This document shows, one piece after another, positions 27,745 through 36,260 of a DNA stretch of 64,000 bases. The translations under genes were made by a program, and so were the position numbers. How positions within the stretch are numbered: position 1 is the stretch's first letter; every line of letters begins with the position of its first letter. Where the stretch lies: NCBI RefSeq assembly GCF_000952855.1, contig NZ_JSVU01000005.1:1-64000 (forward strand). The letters run 5' to 3'. The DNA is from Aequorivita vladivostokensis. Lineage in GTDB: Bacteria > Bacteroidota > Bacteroidia > Flavobacteriales > Flavobacteriaceae. The notes under the pieces were generated by a model, which made no database searches, was not told the origin of the DNA, and saw only the letters and a list, made by a program, of their open reading frames with translations.

Positions 27745-28920
27745 TTATTTAGATATTGCTTCATAAACTTTTGAAATTTTGGAAGCTGCATTATTATTAC
27801 TTATTTTTTCTGCCTGTACATTTAGCAAAGCTATATTTTCTTTTCTGTAATTTAAATCGAACCATATTTTATTGATTTTATCGGCAATATCAACAATATC
27901 CTTCGGATTAAAAACAAAACTTTCATCACCTATTGTTTCGGGCAAGGAAGTGACATTGGAGCACACCACTGGAATTCCCATTAAAATACTTTCCATAAGC
28001 GGAAAACTTCCTGCCTCATATAAGGTTGGTATTACTACTGCTCTACATTTATGGTACAGTTCAAACAAAACCTCATCTGAAACAATACCGAGAAATTTTA
28101 CTTGTTTTGAGAGTTTTTCTGATTCTAAATATGGCAAAATATTTTTTACATAATGGTCATTCTGATGTCCCGTACAAACTAGATATATTTCAGGGTCATC
28201 TAAACATTTCATTGCTTCGAGCAAACGAAGATGATTCTTATGTGCCCAAGTGGCCGCTGGATAAAGTAAGAATTTATCAGGTAACAGATAAGCATCCAAT
28301 AATCCAGTATCTCGAATTACTATTTTATCGAACCATAAATCTTTCATGTCCAATAAGACGGTAAAAACTTCATTTTCTGGCTTCTCAAAGTAATTGACTA
28401 TATCTTGTTTTACATGTTTATAACTAACTATTACTGCATCCGCTCCATCGATGGCTCTTTTATAGTTTACAGCTCTGTAGGCTCTTTGGGCTGAAGTGAA
28501 AAATTCTGGGAAATGTAATTCTTGTACATCGTGCAAAGTAGTTATACTTTTTACATTTGGTTTTTTGACTAAAGATTGAAATGGGGTATGGATTATATCA
28601 ATATCATGCTTTCTTACTATCACATCATATATATCTTCTTTTTTAAATCTTTTTTTTAGGCCAAGAACACGAAAAACTATATTTACTATTCTGAAAGCTA
28701 AAAGCTTCTTCTTTGAGTATGTAGGATTAGAAACTGATACTAAAGTAAAGTTTGAATTGGCATTTACAATTATTTTTACATCCTCATCTGGTTTATGACA
28801 AAAGATAAAAAAGTCATGCGGTAAATTTCCAGTTGCCAAAATATTCAATAAGGCTAATGAATATTGATACACCCCACCCTGGGTTTTACTCAGTTTGGGT
28901 ATGTCTAATAGAATATTCAC
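27745..28920 (-). CDS. Glycosyltransferase, GT4 type
   Basis: 391 residues, GTG start at 28920 overlapping the stop of the acetyltransferase gene (GTGA). Starts [20 protein letters not shown]. The donor half shows [20 protein letters not shown] at about residue 216, [20 protein letters not shown] and [20 protein letters not shown], a classical GT4 block resembling mannosyl- or rhamnosyltransferases of the WbaZ type. Sugar not assigned. Confidence 0.9.
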   Translation of the reverse strand: MNILLDIPKLSKTQGGVYQYSLALLNILATGNLPHDFFIFCHKPDEDVKIIVNANSNFTLVSVSNPTYSKKKLLAFRIVNIVFRVLGLKKRFKKEDIYDVIVRKHDIDIIHTPFQSLVKKPNVKSITTLHDVQELHFPEFFTSAQRAYRAVNYKRAIDGADAVIVSYKHVKQDIVNYFEKPENEVFTVLLDMKDLWFDKIVIRDTGLLDAYLLPDKFLLYPAATWAHKNHLRLLEAMKCLDDPEIYLVCTGHQNDHYVKNILPYLESEKLSKQVKFLGIVSDEVLFELYHKCRAVVIPTLYEAGSFPLMESILMGIPVVCSNVTSLPETIGDESFVFNPKDIVDIADKINKIWFDLNYRKENIALLNVQAEKISNNNAASKISKVYEAISK

Positions 28921-29528
28921 GCAATTTTTTTTACTGGATTACCAACATATACTCCAGGCTCCTTAATTGATTTAACTACAACTGCGTTTGCACCAATAGT
29001 AACGTCGCTACAAATTTCTATTTTATCTACTACAACAGCTCCCGCACCTATAAAACAATTGCTGCCAAGGGTGGCTCTTCCGCATATTATTGCTCCCACG
29101 GATATATGATTATGAGAGCCAATAACAACCTCGTGTTCAATGATAGCTCCTGTATTTATTATATTATTATCTCCAAAAATTACATTCGAATTACTAAATG
29201 TATTTGCGAAAAATAAATTTGACACACCCAGTATTACAGTGTTATCTATAAAACTCGTTGGATGGCATATGGTTTTCTTTAAAACATTTTTTCTGTATAA
29301 CAAGAACAATTCTCTTCTTTTAATATTATCACCAACGGCGAGTACAATTTTACCTGTATAATTGTAACTTTCAATATCCCCTATTAATTTAACTGAATTG
29401 ATTATCTCGATGTTGTTCTTATTAAAAGATTCGTCATAGATGCCAACAACTTTAATGTTACAAGCTTTCAGCAATGAAATAACTGACCTTGCCTGCCCTC
29501 CAGCTCCAATTAAATATAATTGTTCCAT
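28917..29528 (-). CDS. PglD/NeuD/PerB-like sugar O- or N-acetyltransferase
   Basis: 203 residues from the ATG at 29528 (MEQLYLIGAGGQARSVISLL). N-terminal Rossmann-like sugar-nucleotide binding part with GAGGQARSV, then a left-handed beta-helix of hexapeptide repeats (ISVGAIICG, IGAGAVVVD, IGANAVVV) ending in [12 protein letters not shown] histidine in GAIIEHEVVIGSHNH is a candidate catalytic base. The start is one base after the aminotransferase stop, so the pair probably acts in sequence to make an N-acetylated amino sugar. PerB-like (GDP-perosamine) is my preferred reading. Confidence 0.85.
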   Translation of the reverse strand: MEQLYLIGAGGQARSVISLLKACNIKVVGIYDESFNKNNIEIINSVKLIGDIESYNYTGKIVLAVGDNIKRRELFLLYRKNVLKKTICHPTSFIDNTVILGVSNLFFANTFSNSNVIFGDNNIINTGAIIEHEVVIGSHNHISVGAIICGRATLGSNCFIGAGAVVVDKIEICSDVTIGANAVVVKSIKEPGVYVGNPVKKIA

Positions 29529-29529
29529 T

Positions 29530-30621
29530 TTAAAAGGTTTTAAGTGCTGTTGTAATTTGTAAAACATCTTCTCTATTCAGTTCAGGAAAACTTGGCAAAT
29601 TCATACCACGCCTAGCCAATCTGTCCGCTACTTGATGTTTTTCGTACTTTTTGAAATATATCGGCATTGTGTGTATAGGATAAAACATAGGCCGTGTTTC
29701 TATTCCTTTATCAATTAAAAATTGTTTTAGGTCATCCCTATCCATTTCTTCAGGAAGTAGTATTGTATTCATCCAATATGAATGGAATACATCTCCAGAT
29801 TCGCTGTGAAAAACAAAAGGAGTATCCTTCAAAAACTCTCTGTACCAATCTGCGATTTGCCGTTTTTTAGATAGTACACTGTCAATTTGTTCCAATTGGG
29901 CAACACCAATGGCCGCACAGATATTTGTCATTCTATAATTATATCCAACTGCATCATGCCAATACTCCCGATACTTGGCCAATCCCTGTCCCTTCAAATG
30001 GACAATCCTATCGTGAAGTGCACCATCATTGGTTAAGACCATACCGCCCTCACCAGTGGTTATTGTTTTATTTCCATAAAAACTAAAAGTAGCAACATCG
30101 CCAAAAGTCCCCACATGTTGTCCTTTGTATTTAGAGCCTATGGCTTCTGCGCAATCTTCAATAAGAAATAAATTATGATCATCACAAAGCTTTTTTAATG
30201 CTTCCATATTACAAGGATGCCCATAAAGATGGACTGCCATAACAGCTTTTGTCTTCGATGTGATTTTGCGCCTAACATCTTCGGGATCAATCTGCCAAGT
30301 ATGCTCCAAAGAATCAACAAATACTGGTTTCGCATTAGTATAGGTTATTGAATTAACAGAGGCTATATAAGTTAATGTAGGCACTATTACTTCATCACCC
30401 TCTCCAATTCCTAATCCCAATAACGCTAAGTGTAAGGCTACTGTTCCATTGCTTACAGCTGTTCCATACTTAGTTCCGACAAAATTTGAAAATTGATCCT
30501 CAAATAGATTTACAAATTTACCTTTACTTGAAATCCAAGAAGAATCAAGACATTCATTGACATACTTTTTTTCATTCCCATTCAAACTGGGTTGATATAC
30601 GGGATATTTAATAGCTACCAT
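29530..30621 (-). CDS. DegT/DnrJ/EryC1-type aminotransferase, GDP-perosamine synthase-like
   Basis: 363 residues, PLP-dependent. The presumed Schiff-base lysine lies in FSFYGNKTITTGEGGM at about residue 185, with TVSNGTVALHLA-type PLP loop and IEDCAEAIGS at about residue 154. From memory, the sequence resembles V. cholerae RfbE (perosamine synthase) over nearly the full length, including YPVYQPSLNGNEKKYVNEC, the GNKTITTGEGGM block and the NYRMTNICAAIGVAQLEQID block. With gmd in the same operon the substrate is plausibly GDP-4-keto-6-deoxy-mannose. The exact sugar is inferred, not demonstrated. Confidence 0.85.
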   Translation of the reverse strand: MVAIKYPVYQPSLNGNEKKYVNECLDSSWISSKGKFVNLFEDQFSNFVGTKYGTAVSNGTVALHLALLGLGIGEGDEVIVPTLTYIASVNSITYTNAKPVFVDSLEHTWQIDPEDVRRKITSKTKAVMAVHLYGHPCNMEALKKLCDDHNLFLIEDCAEAIGSKYKGQHVGTFGDVATFSFYGNKTITTGEGGMVLTNDGALHDRIVHLKGQGLAKYREYWHDAVGYNYRMTNICAAIGVAQLEQIDSVLSKKRQIADWYREFLKDTPFVFHSESGDVFHSYWMNTILLPEEMDRDDLKQFLIDKGIETRPMFYPIHTMPIYFKKYEKHQVADRLARRGMNLPSFPELNREDVLQITTALKTF

Positions 30622-31574
30622 TATAGTTCTTCTATTTTATTAGTTCTAGTATTAAATACATCAAGTCCCTTTATTATATCTAAACGTTCACTACCTCTTA
30701 AATAGGTAAGTTTCCCTTCCTTATTTCTTGATTCCCTAAATTTGGATTCTACATAACCTTCTTCAGCTGTTAATGGCTTCAAGTCTTTCAAATGATTATT
30801 CTTTACAAAATAAGCATTATTTCCCGTGCTATTACTGCCAATAAAGGTGAAGCCTTTTTCTTTTGCCAAATCACATAAAGCCGCAATGGAAGCACCCGCA
30901 TACAGATTGCTATAATGCGCATCAGTTCTAAAAAAATCTGACCTATAAGGTACAGTTATAGATCGATCACTACCAAACACACTGTTGTATTCAACAATCA
31001 TAATAATGGGTTCAACAATATGTAAGGCTTTCCATATCCAATAATCATTACCGTCAATATCAATATGCAATAATCCAATTTCCCCCTTAAACCCTACTTC
31101 TTCAATTAAAGAGTTTATATTTTCTGATGTTATAAACGCAGATTTAGCTATCAAATCATATTTCCAATAAAAATCAGATTTTTTAATTTTATCCACATTA
31201 GTTGAACTTCCGTCCATTACCAAACCCGTCCAATTGTTATTCATTAGTAAATATCGAGTATTAGACTCTAAATAATTTTCTACACCAAACTCAATAAAAA
31301 CCTTATTACCAATTTCTAAATAGTTAATTAGATATTGAATAATTCCATCATCGCCCCATTGAGAAAAAACTTTAAATTCAGTGTCTTGTATTGAAGAAAT
31401 ATTTTTTTTGCGTAAAATATTCTCTAACAAAATTTTTCCATTTTGAAGCATAGTGTTTTCTAATAAACTGTCAAATATGCCATTTTGCTTCTTAACTTTT
31501 TCAAGGGTATCAGTAACCCTATTATATCCTAATATTTTATTTTTTACCTTTTTTAACATATAACAATCGACCAT
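30621..31574 (-). CDS. FkbM-like or unclassified SAM-fold protein of the polysaccharide locus
   Basis: About 317 residues from the ATG at 31574 (MVDCYMLKKVKNK); the frame opens at a TTG at 31586, and an ATG at 31559 is another candidate. The core FIEFGVENYLESNTRYLL and GLLHIDIDGNDYWIWKAL resembles FkbM-like methyltransferase folds, but motif I is altered (EFGVENYL, lacking the usual glycine-rich loop), so catalysis is uncertain. I do not recognise it as a characterised family. It sits between a GNT-I-like glycosyltransferase and the perosamine synthase gene. Strongly AT-rich. Confidence 0.6.
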   Translation of the reverse strand: MVDCYMLKKVKNKILGYNRVTDTLEKVKKQNGIFDSLLENTMLQNGKILLENILRKKNISSIQDTEFKVFSQWGDDGIIQYLINYLEIGNKVFIEFGVENYLESNTRYLLMNNNWTGLVMDGSSTNVDKIKKSDFYWKYDLIAKSAFITSENINSLIEEVGFKGEIGLLHIDIDGNDYWIWKALHIVEPIIMIVEYNSVFGSDRSITVPYRSDFFRTDAHYSNLYAGASIAALCDLAKEKGFTFIGSNSTGNNAYFVKNNHLKDLKPLTAEEGYVESKFRESRNKEGKLTYLRGSERLDIIKGLDVFNTRTNKIEEL

Positions 31575-31582
31575 TCTATATC

Positions 31583-32542
31583 TCAAACTAATTTTAGAGA
31601 CTTCAATCCATTTTTAAGTAGAACTTTTAATTTTTTTAAAGCCTTTTGTGGAGTCTTTGATTGGGATTTTTTGCTTTTTTTAATCAAGCGCAACTCAAAG
31701 CTCTGTTTTACCAAAGCAACTAATTTATTGTTCAATGTTAGCGCTAATGGTTCAACTTTAATTTCATTGTTATTAATATTAATAATACTAAAAAAATTAT
31801 CTGTTTTACAGTGGATTCCCGAGTTGTCAAAACCAATATTCCGAACCAAAGATTTATTTGGGAAAAGAAAAAAACCCTTGTTTAAGAACATAGAAGCATA
31901 AAAACGGATAGCCCAAGAATCGTTTTTAGATTTAATTTGGTCTTCCAGCATTTCATAATACGGATAATTACCGAAATTAATTTTACTTTTTAATTGATTG
32001 GCATCTATCGCGGTTTTTAATTGTCTCGAATCAAAATTTACTTTTTTCCATCGATCTGCCCAGGTAGCATAACTCCATGAACTTCCTATAGGCAAAAAAT
32101 ATGTCGGTTCTTCAATTTTAGTTATTGAGGGGTACGAGTATCCCGAAACCCCAAAAACCTGCGATTCATTCTCATACAGTTCCAGCGCATCATTCATAAA
32201 CTTTAAAAAATAAGTTCCCGTAAGTATATCATCCTCCAAAACAATAACGCGCCCATGCTTTTCAATAACCTCAGTTACACCTTTGATTACGGATTCAGCC
32301 AAACCCAAGTTTTGGTCTCTTTCCTTAATTATTATTTCCTTGCACCAGTGCTTTTTCCTGATTACACCGCGGACCTCTTCTATTTTGGTTAGGTCCACGG
32401 GCGAAGCATCTTTTTTCGGGCCATCGCTAAAAATATACAAGACGCTTTGATCTGCCAATAGATTTATGGACAAAGCTTCCAATGTCTGTTCTGTGTGCCA
32501 AGGACGGTTGTAAACGAATAATATTATTGGGGCTAATTTCAT
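31583..32542 (-). CDS. GNT-I-like glycosyltransferase
   Basis: About 319 residues from the ATG at 32542 (MKLAPIILFVYNRPWHTEQT). The segments VYIFSDG-type, NLGLAESVIKGVTEVIEKHG and VIVLEDDILTGTYFLKFMND place it near the GNT-I-like (GT13-related) family found in bacterial glycan loci. The LEDDIL is the likely nucleotide-sugar/metal motif at about residue 104. Specificity is unknown. A 12-base gap separates it from the methyltransferase gene upstream; the downstream gene begins just before its stop. Very AT-rich. Confidence 0.82.
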   Translation of the reverse strand: MKLAPIILFVYNRPWHTEQTLEALSINLLADQSVLYIFSDGPKKDASPVDLTKIEEVRGVIRKKHWCKEIIIKERDQNLGLAESVIKGVTEVIEKHGRVIVLEDDILTGTYFLKFMNDALELYENESQVFGVSGYSYPSITKIEEPTYFLPIGSSWSYATWADRWKKVNFDSRQLKTAIDANQLKSKINFGNYPYYEMLEDQIKSKNDSWAIRFYASMFLNKGFFLFPNKSLVRNIGFDNSGIHCKTDNFFSIININNNEIKVEPLALTLNNKLVALVKQSFELRLIKKSKKSQSKTPQKALKKLKVLLKNGLKSLKLV

Positions 32543-32554
32543 TAACATCAATTA

Positions 32555-33253
32555 TTAAATATCTAATACATTCGGATTTTTATAATAAACTGAAGTACAT
32601 TTTTTATAAAATAAACCAGGGGATATTCCCCAAAAATCCAAGCTTTTAAATCCATCTTCTTTGAGCTTATCAATTCCTAATTGATAGGAAATTCTTTCGG
32701 AATCATCAAGAATTAATACACCATTATCCTTCAATGATTCTATTGAATTAATAATACAGTTGACTCTATCTCTTCCATCAACTATAATAACGTCGAATTT
32801 CAAGTCTTTCTTTTGGGAAGTAAGAGAATATTCTCCTCCATATTCTAATTCTACATTTTCTATCATAACATTTTTCGGAAGTGTTTGTGACACTTTATTA
32901 AACCAATCAATATCATGTTCAACTGTATAAACTTTTTTTACTTTTGAACTATAATATATCGTTGAATTTCCAGATCCATATTCGAATATAATCATATTCT
33001 TATTCAGTCGATTTTCTATAAAATCAATAAAGCTATACGTAACCCAAGGCAATGCTTTACTATCCAAATCTAATGGTGATTTTGTTTCCCAAGATTTCCA
33101 CCAACCCTTATCATAAAGAAATCCATACCTCAAATGTTTCAGTGCTTCCTTTTCTGACGGTAATAATACGGTTGCTAGTATTTTATTTTTACTTACATAT
33201 CTAACAGTATATTTTAATAAATGTTTCTTTACTAAATATTTAAACTTTTTCAT
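32555..33253 (-). CDS. Putative class I SAM-dependent methyltransferase
   Basis: 232 residues. Motif I is MIIFEYGSGNSTIYYSSKV at about residue 86, then VYTVEHDIDWFNKVS (acidic motif II), FDVIIVDGRDRVNC and NGVLILDDSERISY. The pattern is that of a Rossmann methyltransferase (Methyltransf_24-like). The target is unknown, and it may modify a sugar or the exported chain end. It is the first gene after wzt, 11 bases downstream, so it is expressed with the ABC exporter. Start ATG at 33253. Confidence 0.78.
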   Translation of the reverse strand: MKKFKYLVKKHLLKYTVRYVSKNKILATVLLPSEKEALKHLRYGFLYDKGWWKSWETKSPLDLDSKALPWVTYSFIDFIENRLNKNMIIFEYGSGNSTIYYSSKVKKVYTVEHDIDWFNKVSQTLPKNVMIENVELEYGGEYSLTSQKKDLKFDVIIVDGRDRVNCIINSIESLKDNGVLILDDSERISYQLGIDKLKEDGFKSLDFWGISPGLFYKKCTSVYYKNPNVLDI

Positions 33254-33264
33254 AAAGAGAAAAA

Positions 33265-34545
33265 TTAATAAAATTCATGCTTTACTAAAATATGCCCCTG
33301 ATTTACCGGAATAACACGTCCTGTATTGAAGAAATCTCCATTCTCTACTTCAAATGAGCCCGCATTCATAACCCAATCGGAAACACTTCCATCTTGACTC
33401 GCAAAGAGTGTGAAATAGTAATGTCCAGACTGAAAAGGATTTGTGGGGACAAAAATTTTTATCAATTTGGTTTCGTGAGAATCAAAACTAATTAGTTGAT
33501 TTGTTAAGTCATTACTGTATATGGTAATTCGTCTTGCTTGGTCATCATCTATACCAACAGAAATTCTGATGTTATGAACGTGACTCTTAGAAGTATTTTC
33601 AATTTTTAAAACCATAATATAAGCAATTCCAGATGGAATTATGTGGATCCTTTCACAGTCAAAATTTTCAAACCAATAATCCAGAAATTTTAAGCTTCCG
33701 TCTCCTTTTCTATCCGTTCTCAATGATAGTTCCTGAGCGACTTCTTCATTTCTGAATTTTTTTAGATAATAACTAATTACGTTTTCAGTATCTCCTATAA
33801 CATCAACAACACCATTATTCAAAAGCATAACACGTGTGCATAGGTTTTGGATCGAAGCCATATTATGGCTTACAAACAAAACGGTTCTTCCGTTACCTGT
33901 TGATATATCTTTCATCTTGTCTATCGCCTTCTTCTGAAACTCGGCATCACCTACCGCCAGCACCTCATCAACCACCAAAATATCCGGCTCCAAATGCGCG
34001 GCAACGGCAAAGGCCAAACGCACGGTCATTCCACTGCTATAACGCTTTGTTGGGGTATCTATATACATTTCGCAACCCGAAAATTCCACAATCTCATCGA
34101 GTTTGGCGGTTATTTCGGCGCGTGTCATTCCCAGAATGGCTCCGTTTAAATAAATATTTTCCCGTCCCGTAAGCTCGGGATGAAAACCCGTCCCCACTTC
34201 CAGTAAACTGGCTATTCGTCCTTTAGTTTTAATTACGCCCGTAGTAGGGCTCGTAACTCTTGAAAGAATTTTAAGCAAAGTAGATTTCCCCGCCCCGTTT
34301 TTACCGATAATACCGAGTACTTCTCCTTCCTGCACTTCAAAATTGATATCGCGTAGCGCCCATACGTATTCTTCCTTGCCCTTACTGCTCCGGTCGTTTA
34401 CCGCCCCCACTTTTAAATAAGGATCTTCCTTGCCACGTATCTTATGCCAAAAACGATTGAAATCATGCTTAATAGTTCCGGTACCTACTTGCCCCAGGCG
34501 ATACTGTTTGCTAATATTTTCAGCCTTTAGAATAATATTTTTCAT
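33265..34545 (-). CDS. wzt: Polysaccharide ABC transporter ATP-binding protein
   Basis: 426 residues. Nucleotide-binding domain with Walker A VLGIIGKNGAGKSTLLKIL at about residue 76, ABC signature RYSSGMTVRLAFAVAAHLE at about 167, and Walker B ILVVDEVLAVGD. The last 180 residues form a beta-rich Wzt C-terminal type domain (FFNTGRVIPVNQGHILV near the end) that in the E. coli O9a/O8 systems binds the modified non-reducing end of the glycan. Start ATG overlaps the wzm stop (TAATG). The 3' half of the gene is markedly AT-richer than the 5' half, suggesting a chimera. Confidence 0.9.
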   Translation of the reverse strand: MKNIILKAENISKQYRLGQVGTGTIKHDFNRFWHKIRGKEDPYLKVGAVNDRSSKGKEEYVWALRDINFEVQEGEVLGIIGKNGAGKSTLLKILSRVTSPTTGVIKTKGRIASLLEVGTGFHPELTGRENIYLNGAILGMTRAEITAKLDEIVEFSGCEMYIDTPTKRYSSGMTVRLAFAVAAHLEPDILVVDEVLAVGDAEFQKKAIDKMKDISTGNGRTVLFVSHNMASIQNLCTRVMLLNNGVVDVIGDTENVISYYLKKFRNEEVAQELSLRTDRKGDGSLKFLDYWFENFDCERIHIIPSGIAYIMVLKIENTSKSHVHNIRISVGIDDDQARRITIYSNDLTNQLISFDSHETKLIKIFVPTNPFQSGHYYFTLFASQDGSVSDWVMNAGSFEVENGDFFNTGRVIPVNQGHILVKHEFY

Positions 34546-35411
34546 TATACCGTATCAATAAATGATTTTTCCGTTCTATTGAAAATTACCAAACCTAATA
34601 AAAACAGCGCTATGCTAATAATTAAAACATAGAAAAATCCTATCCAACTAAAACTACCCGTATCCAGAAGCATGTATCGAAAACCTTCTATAGTTTGGGT
34701 TAGAGGATTATATGCCACTAAATCTGCGGCATAGTCCGGCAGCTTTTTTCTCGCCTCGGAAAGCGGGTAAGGCACGGCAGAAACGTACATTAATAAAGAA
34801 ACCGCAAAACCCACCAAGACATTTAAATCTCGATACTTGGTGGTCATGGAACTGATGGTCATTCCAAGACCGAGCCCCAGCAAAGCCATCATTACAATAT
34901 AAACAGGAAAAAGAAGTAAATGCAAGTTTGGACTTAATTGAAACCCCTGTAATAAATAATAACAATAAAAAATAATAAATATCAATAATTGGATTCCAAA
35001 TTTCATCAGGTTGCTAATGGTAACCGACATAGGCATAATGACCCTTGGAAAATACACCTTTCCAAAAATTCCTGCATTGCTCCTAAATGTATTGGAAGTT
35101 CCCGTGAAACAGGCCGTAAAGTAATTCCAAGCCGTAATCCCGGCAAGGTTAAAAAGAAATGGAGGTACACTACCCGTACTAATACTTCCCAAATTGTTGA
35201 ACACCAAGGTAAAGATAACCGAAGTAAAAAGAGGCTGGATAAAATACCACAAAGGTCCAAGAATAGTCTGCTTATAGACTGTTGTTATATCCCGTTTTAC
35301 AAAGAGTATAAGCAGGTCGCGATAGCGCCACACTTCCTTTAGGTTAAGATCAAAAGCTTTCTTTTCAGACGAAATCTCGTAAAGCCAGGTATCGTTTTCT
35401 TGGGGAGTCAA
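34545..35411 (-). CDS. wzm: Polysaccharide ABC transporter permease
   Basis: 288 residues with six predicted membrane segments, ABC2-type. Opens WRYRDLLILFVKRDITTVYKQ, the typical cytoplasmic gate helix and coupling segment, then ILGPLWYFIQPLF. It moves undecaprenyl-pyrophosphate-linked glycan across the inner membrane with wzt. The first start is a TTG at 35411 (TTG ACT CCC CAA), because the in-frame codon two upstream is a stop. It is the first gene of the locus, so the operon promoter should lie within the following 60 bases. An AT-rich TATATTAG element at 35434-35441 (minus reading) is a weak candidate. Confidence 0.9.
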   Translation of the reverse strand: MTPQENDTWLYEISSEKKAFDLNLKEVWRYRDLLILFVKRDITTVYKQTILGPLWYFIQPLFTSVIFTLVFNNLGSISTGSVPPFLFNLAGITAWNYFTACFTGTSNTFRSNAGIFGKVYFPRVIMPMSVTISNLMKFGIQLLIFIIFYCYYLLQGFQLSPNLHLLLFPVYIVMMALLGLGLGMTISSMTTKYRDLNVLVGFAVSLLMYVSAVPYPLSEARKKLPDYAADLVAYNPLTQTIEGFRYMLLDTGSFSWIGFFYVLIISIALFLLGLVIFNRTEKSFIDTV

Positions 35412-35566
35412 ATGTTAGGGTTTTGTTTGGGGGCTAATATAGGGATTTTGGGGGAGTTGGGATTTGTTAATTTGTTAATTCGGGATTGGTTGATTCGGGA
35501 TTCGTTGATTCGGGATTCGGGATTCGTTGATTTGGGATTCGGGATTCGTTGATTTGGGATTCGGGG

Positions 35567-35685
35567 TTTCTTGTTTTTTGTTTCTGGTTTCAGGTTTCAG
35601 GTTCCAAGTTTCAGGTTTCAGGTTCCAAGTTTCAGGTTTCAGGTTCCAGGTTTCAGGTTCCAAGTTTCGGGTTTCAGGTTTCAGG
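35567..35685. repeat. Heptanucleotide tandem array, 17 units
   Basis: Every 7 bases reads TTTCAGG, TTCCAAG or a close variant, from 35567 to 35685 in one unbroken register (TTTCTTG, TTTTTTG, TTTCTGG, then TTTCAGG/TTCCAAG alternation). The same word set forms the array at 39274. The variation between units excludes simple recent slippage of one unit only. Confidence 0.92.
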
Positions 35686-35939
35686 GGGTTGGTGTGTAGG
35701 GTGATAGATTCGAGGCTTGAGGCATGGGGTATGAGGTATGAGGTATGAGGTGTAAGGTTTTCGTATTTCTACTTTCGTATTTCATATTTGGTTTTAGTGG
35801 TTTATAGTTTATTGTTTCGGGTTTTCTTGAATCTTGAATCTTGAATCTATCCCCCTTTAGGGGGCAGGGGGTCCGCTCGAATTTTGAAAGGTTTCAAGTA
35901 TTCATATTTCCGATTTCGTATTTGCTTTGGGATTTAGAA

Positions 35940-35967
35940 CCTGCCTGCCAGAGGCACGACAGGCAGG
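35940..35967. repeat. Palindromic element CCTGCCTG...CAGGCAGG
   Basis: CCTGCCTG at 35940-35947 pairs with CAGGCAGG at 35960-35967, enclosing a nested TGCC-AGA-GGCA hairpin. A copy lies at 39196-39222 and a related 20-base near-palindrome at 62777-62796. The second and the first copies are followed by similar GGATT-type words. Confidence 0.8.
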
Positions 35968-36260
35968 TTTGGGATTTGTTGATTCGCGATTCGTTGATTC
36001 GGGATTTGGGATTGGGGATATGGATCTTGTGCTTCGTTTTTCCTACTTCGTCGTTCTTACCCCTGTACTTCCCCTGTCAGGTCGCGTGAATTTAAGGAAG
36101 CGACAGCGAGCTTAAATTTGTATCGAAACCCTAACTAGATAATTTATACTATGTTTGAGGATATTTTAGAAACCCAAATGCCCCGTAATATTAAAATAAG
36201 TTTTAAATTTGAAAATAAGCTAGCCTTTAGCGTATAGCCTAAAGCTTAAAGCCAATAAAA

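Larger units (their letters stand above)
35412..36260. other. Repeat-rich intergenic region upstream of wzm
   Basis: Holds no gene I can support. It contains short GATTCG(T/G)-type direct repeats (35478-35566 and 35978-36016), a 17-unit heptamer array (35567-35685), tandem TATGAGG heptamers near 35728-35752, the hairpin CCCCCTTTAGGGGG at 35851-35864, and a palindrome at 35940-35967. Part of it is duplicated near 39231-39654. The wzm promoter and the promoter of the regulator at 36261 must lie here. A TATGTTTG element at 36150-36157 fits the -7 consensus for the regulator, but no TTG lies at the right distance upstream. Confidence 0.7.

Noticed and set aside
34989-35342. Plus-strand 117-residue frame
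   Set aside because: Antisense of wzm, with no domain and the wrong codon pattern.
35475-35748. Repeat-encoded ORFs on both strands (WNLKPET-type and SGFRFQV-type)
   Set aside because: Same cause as above: pure translation of the heptamer array.
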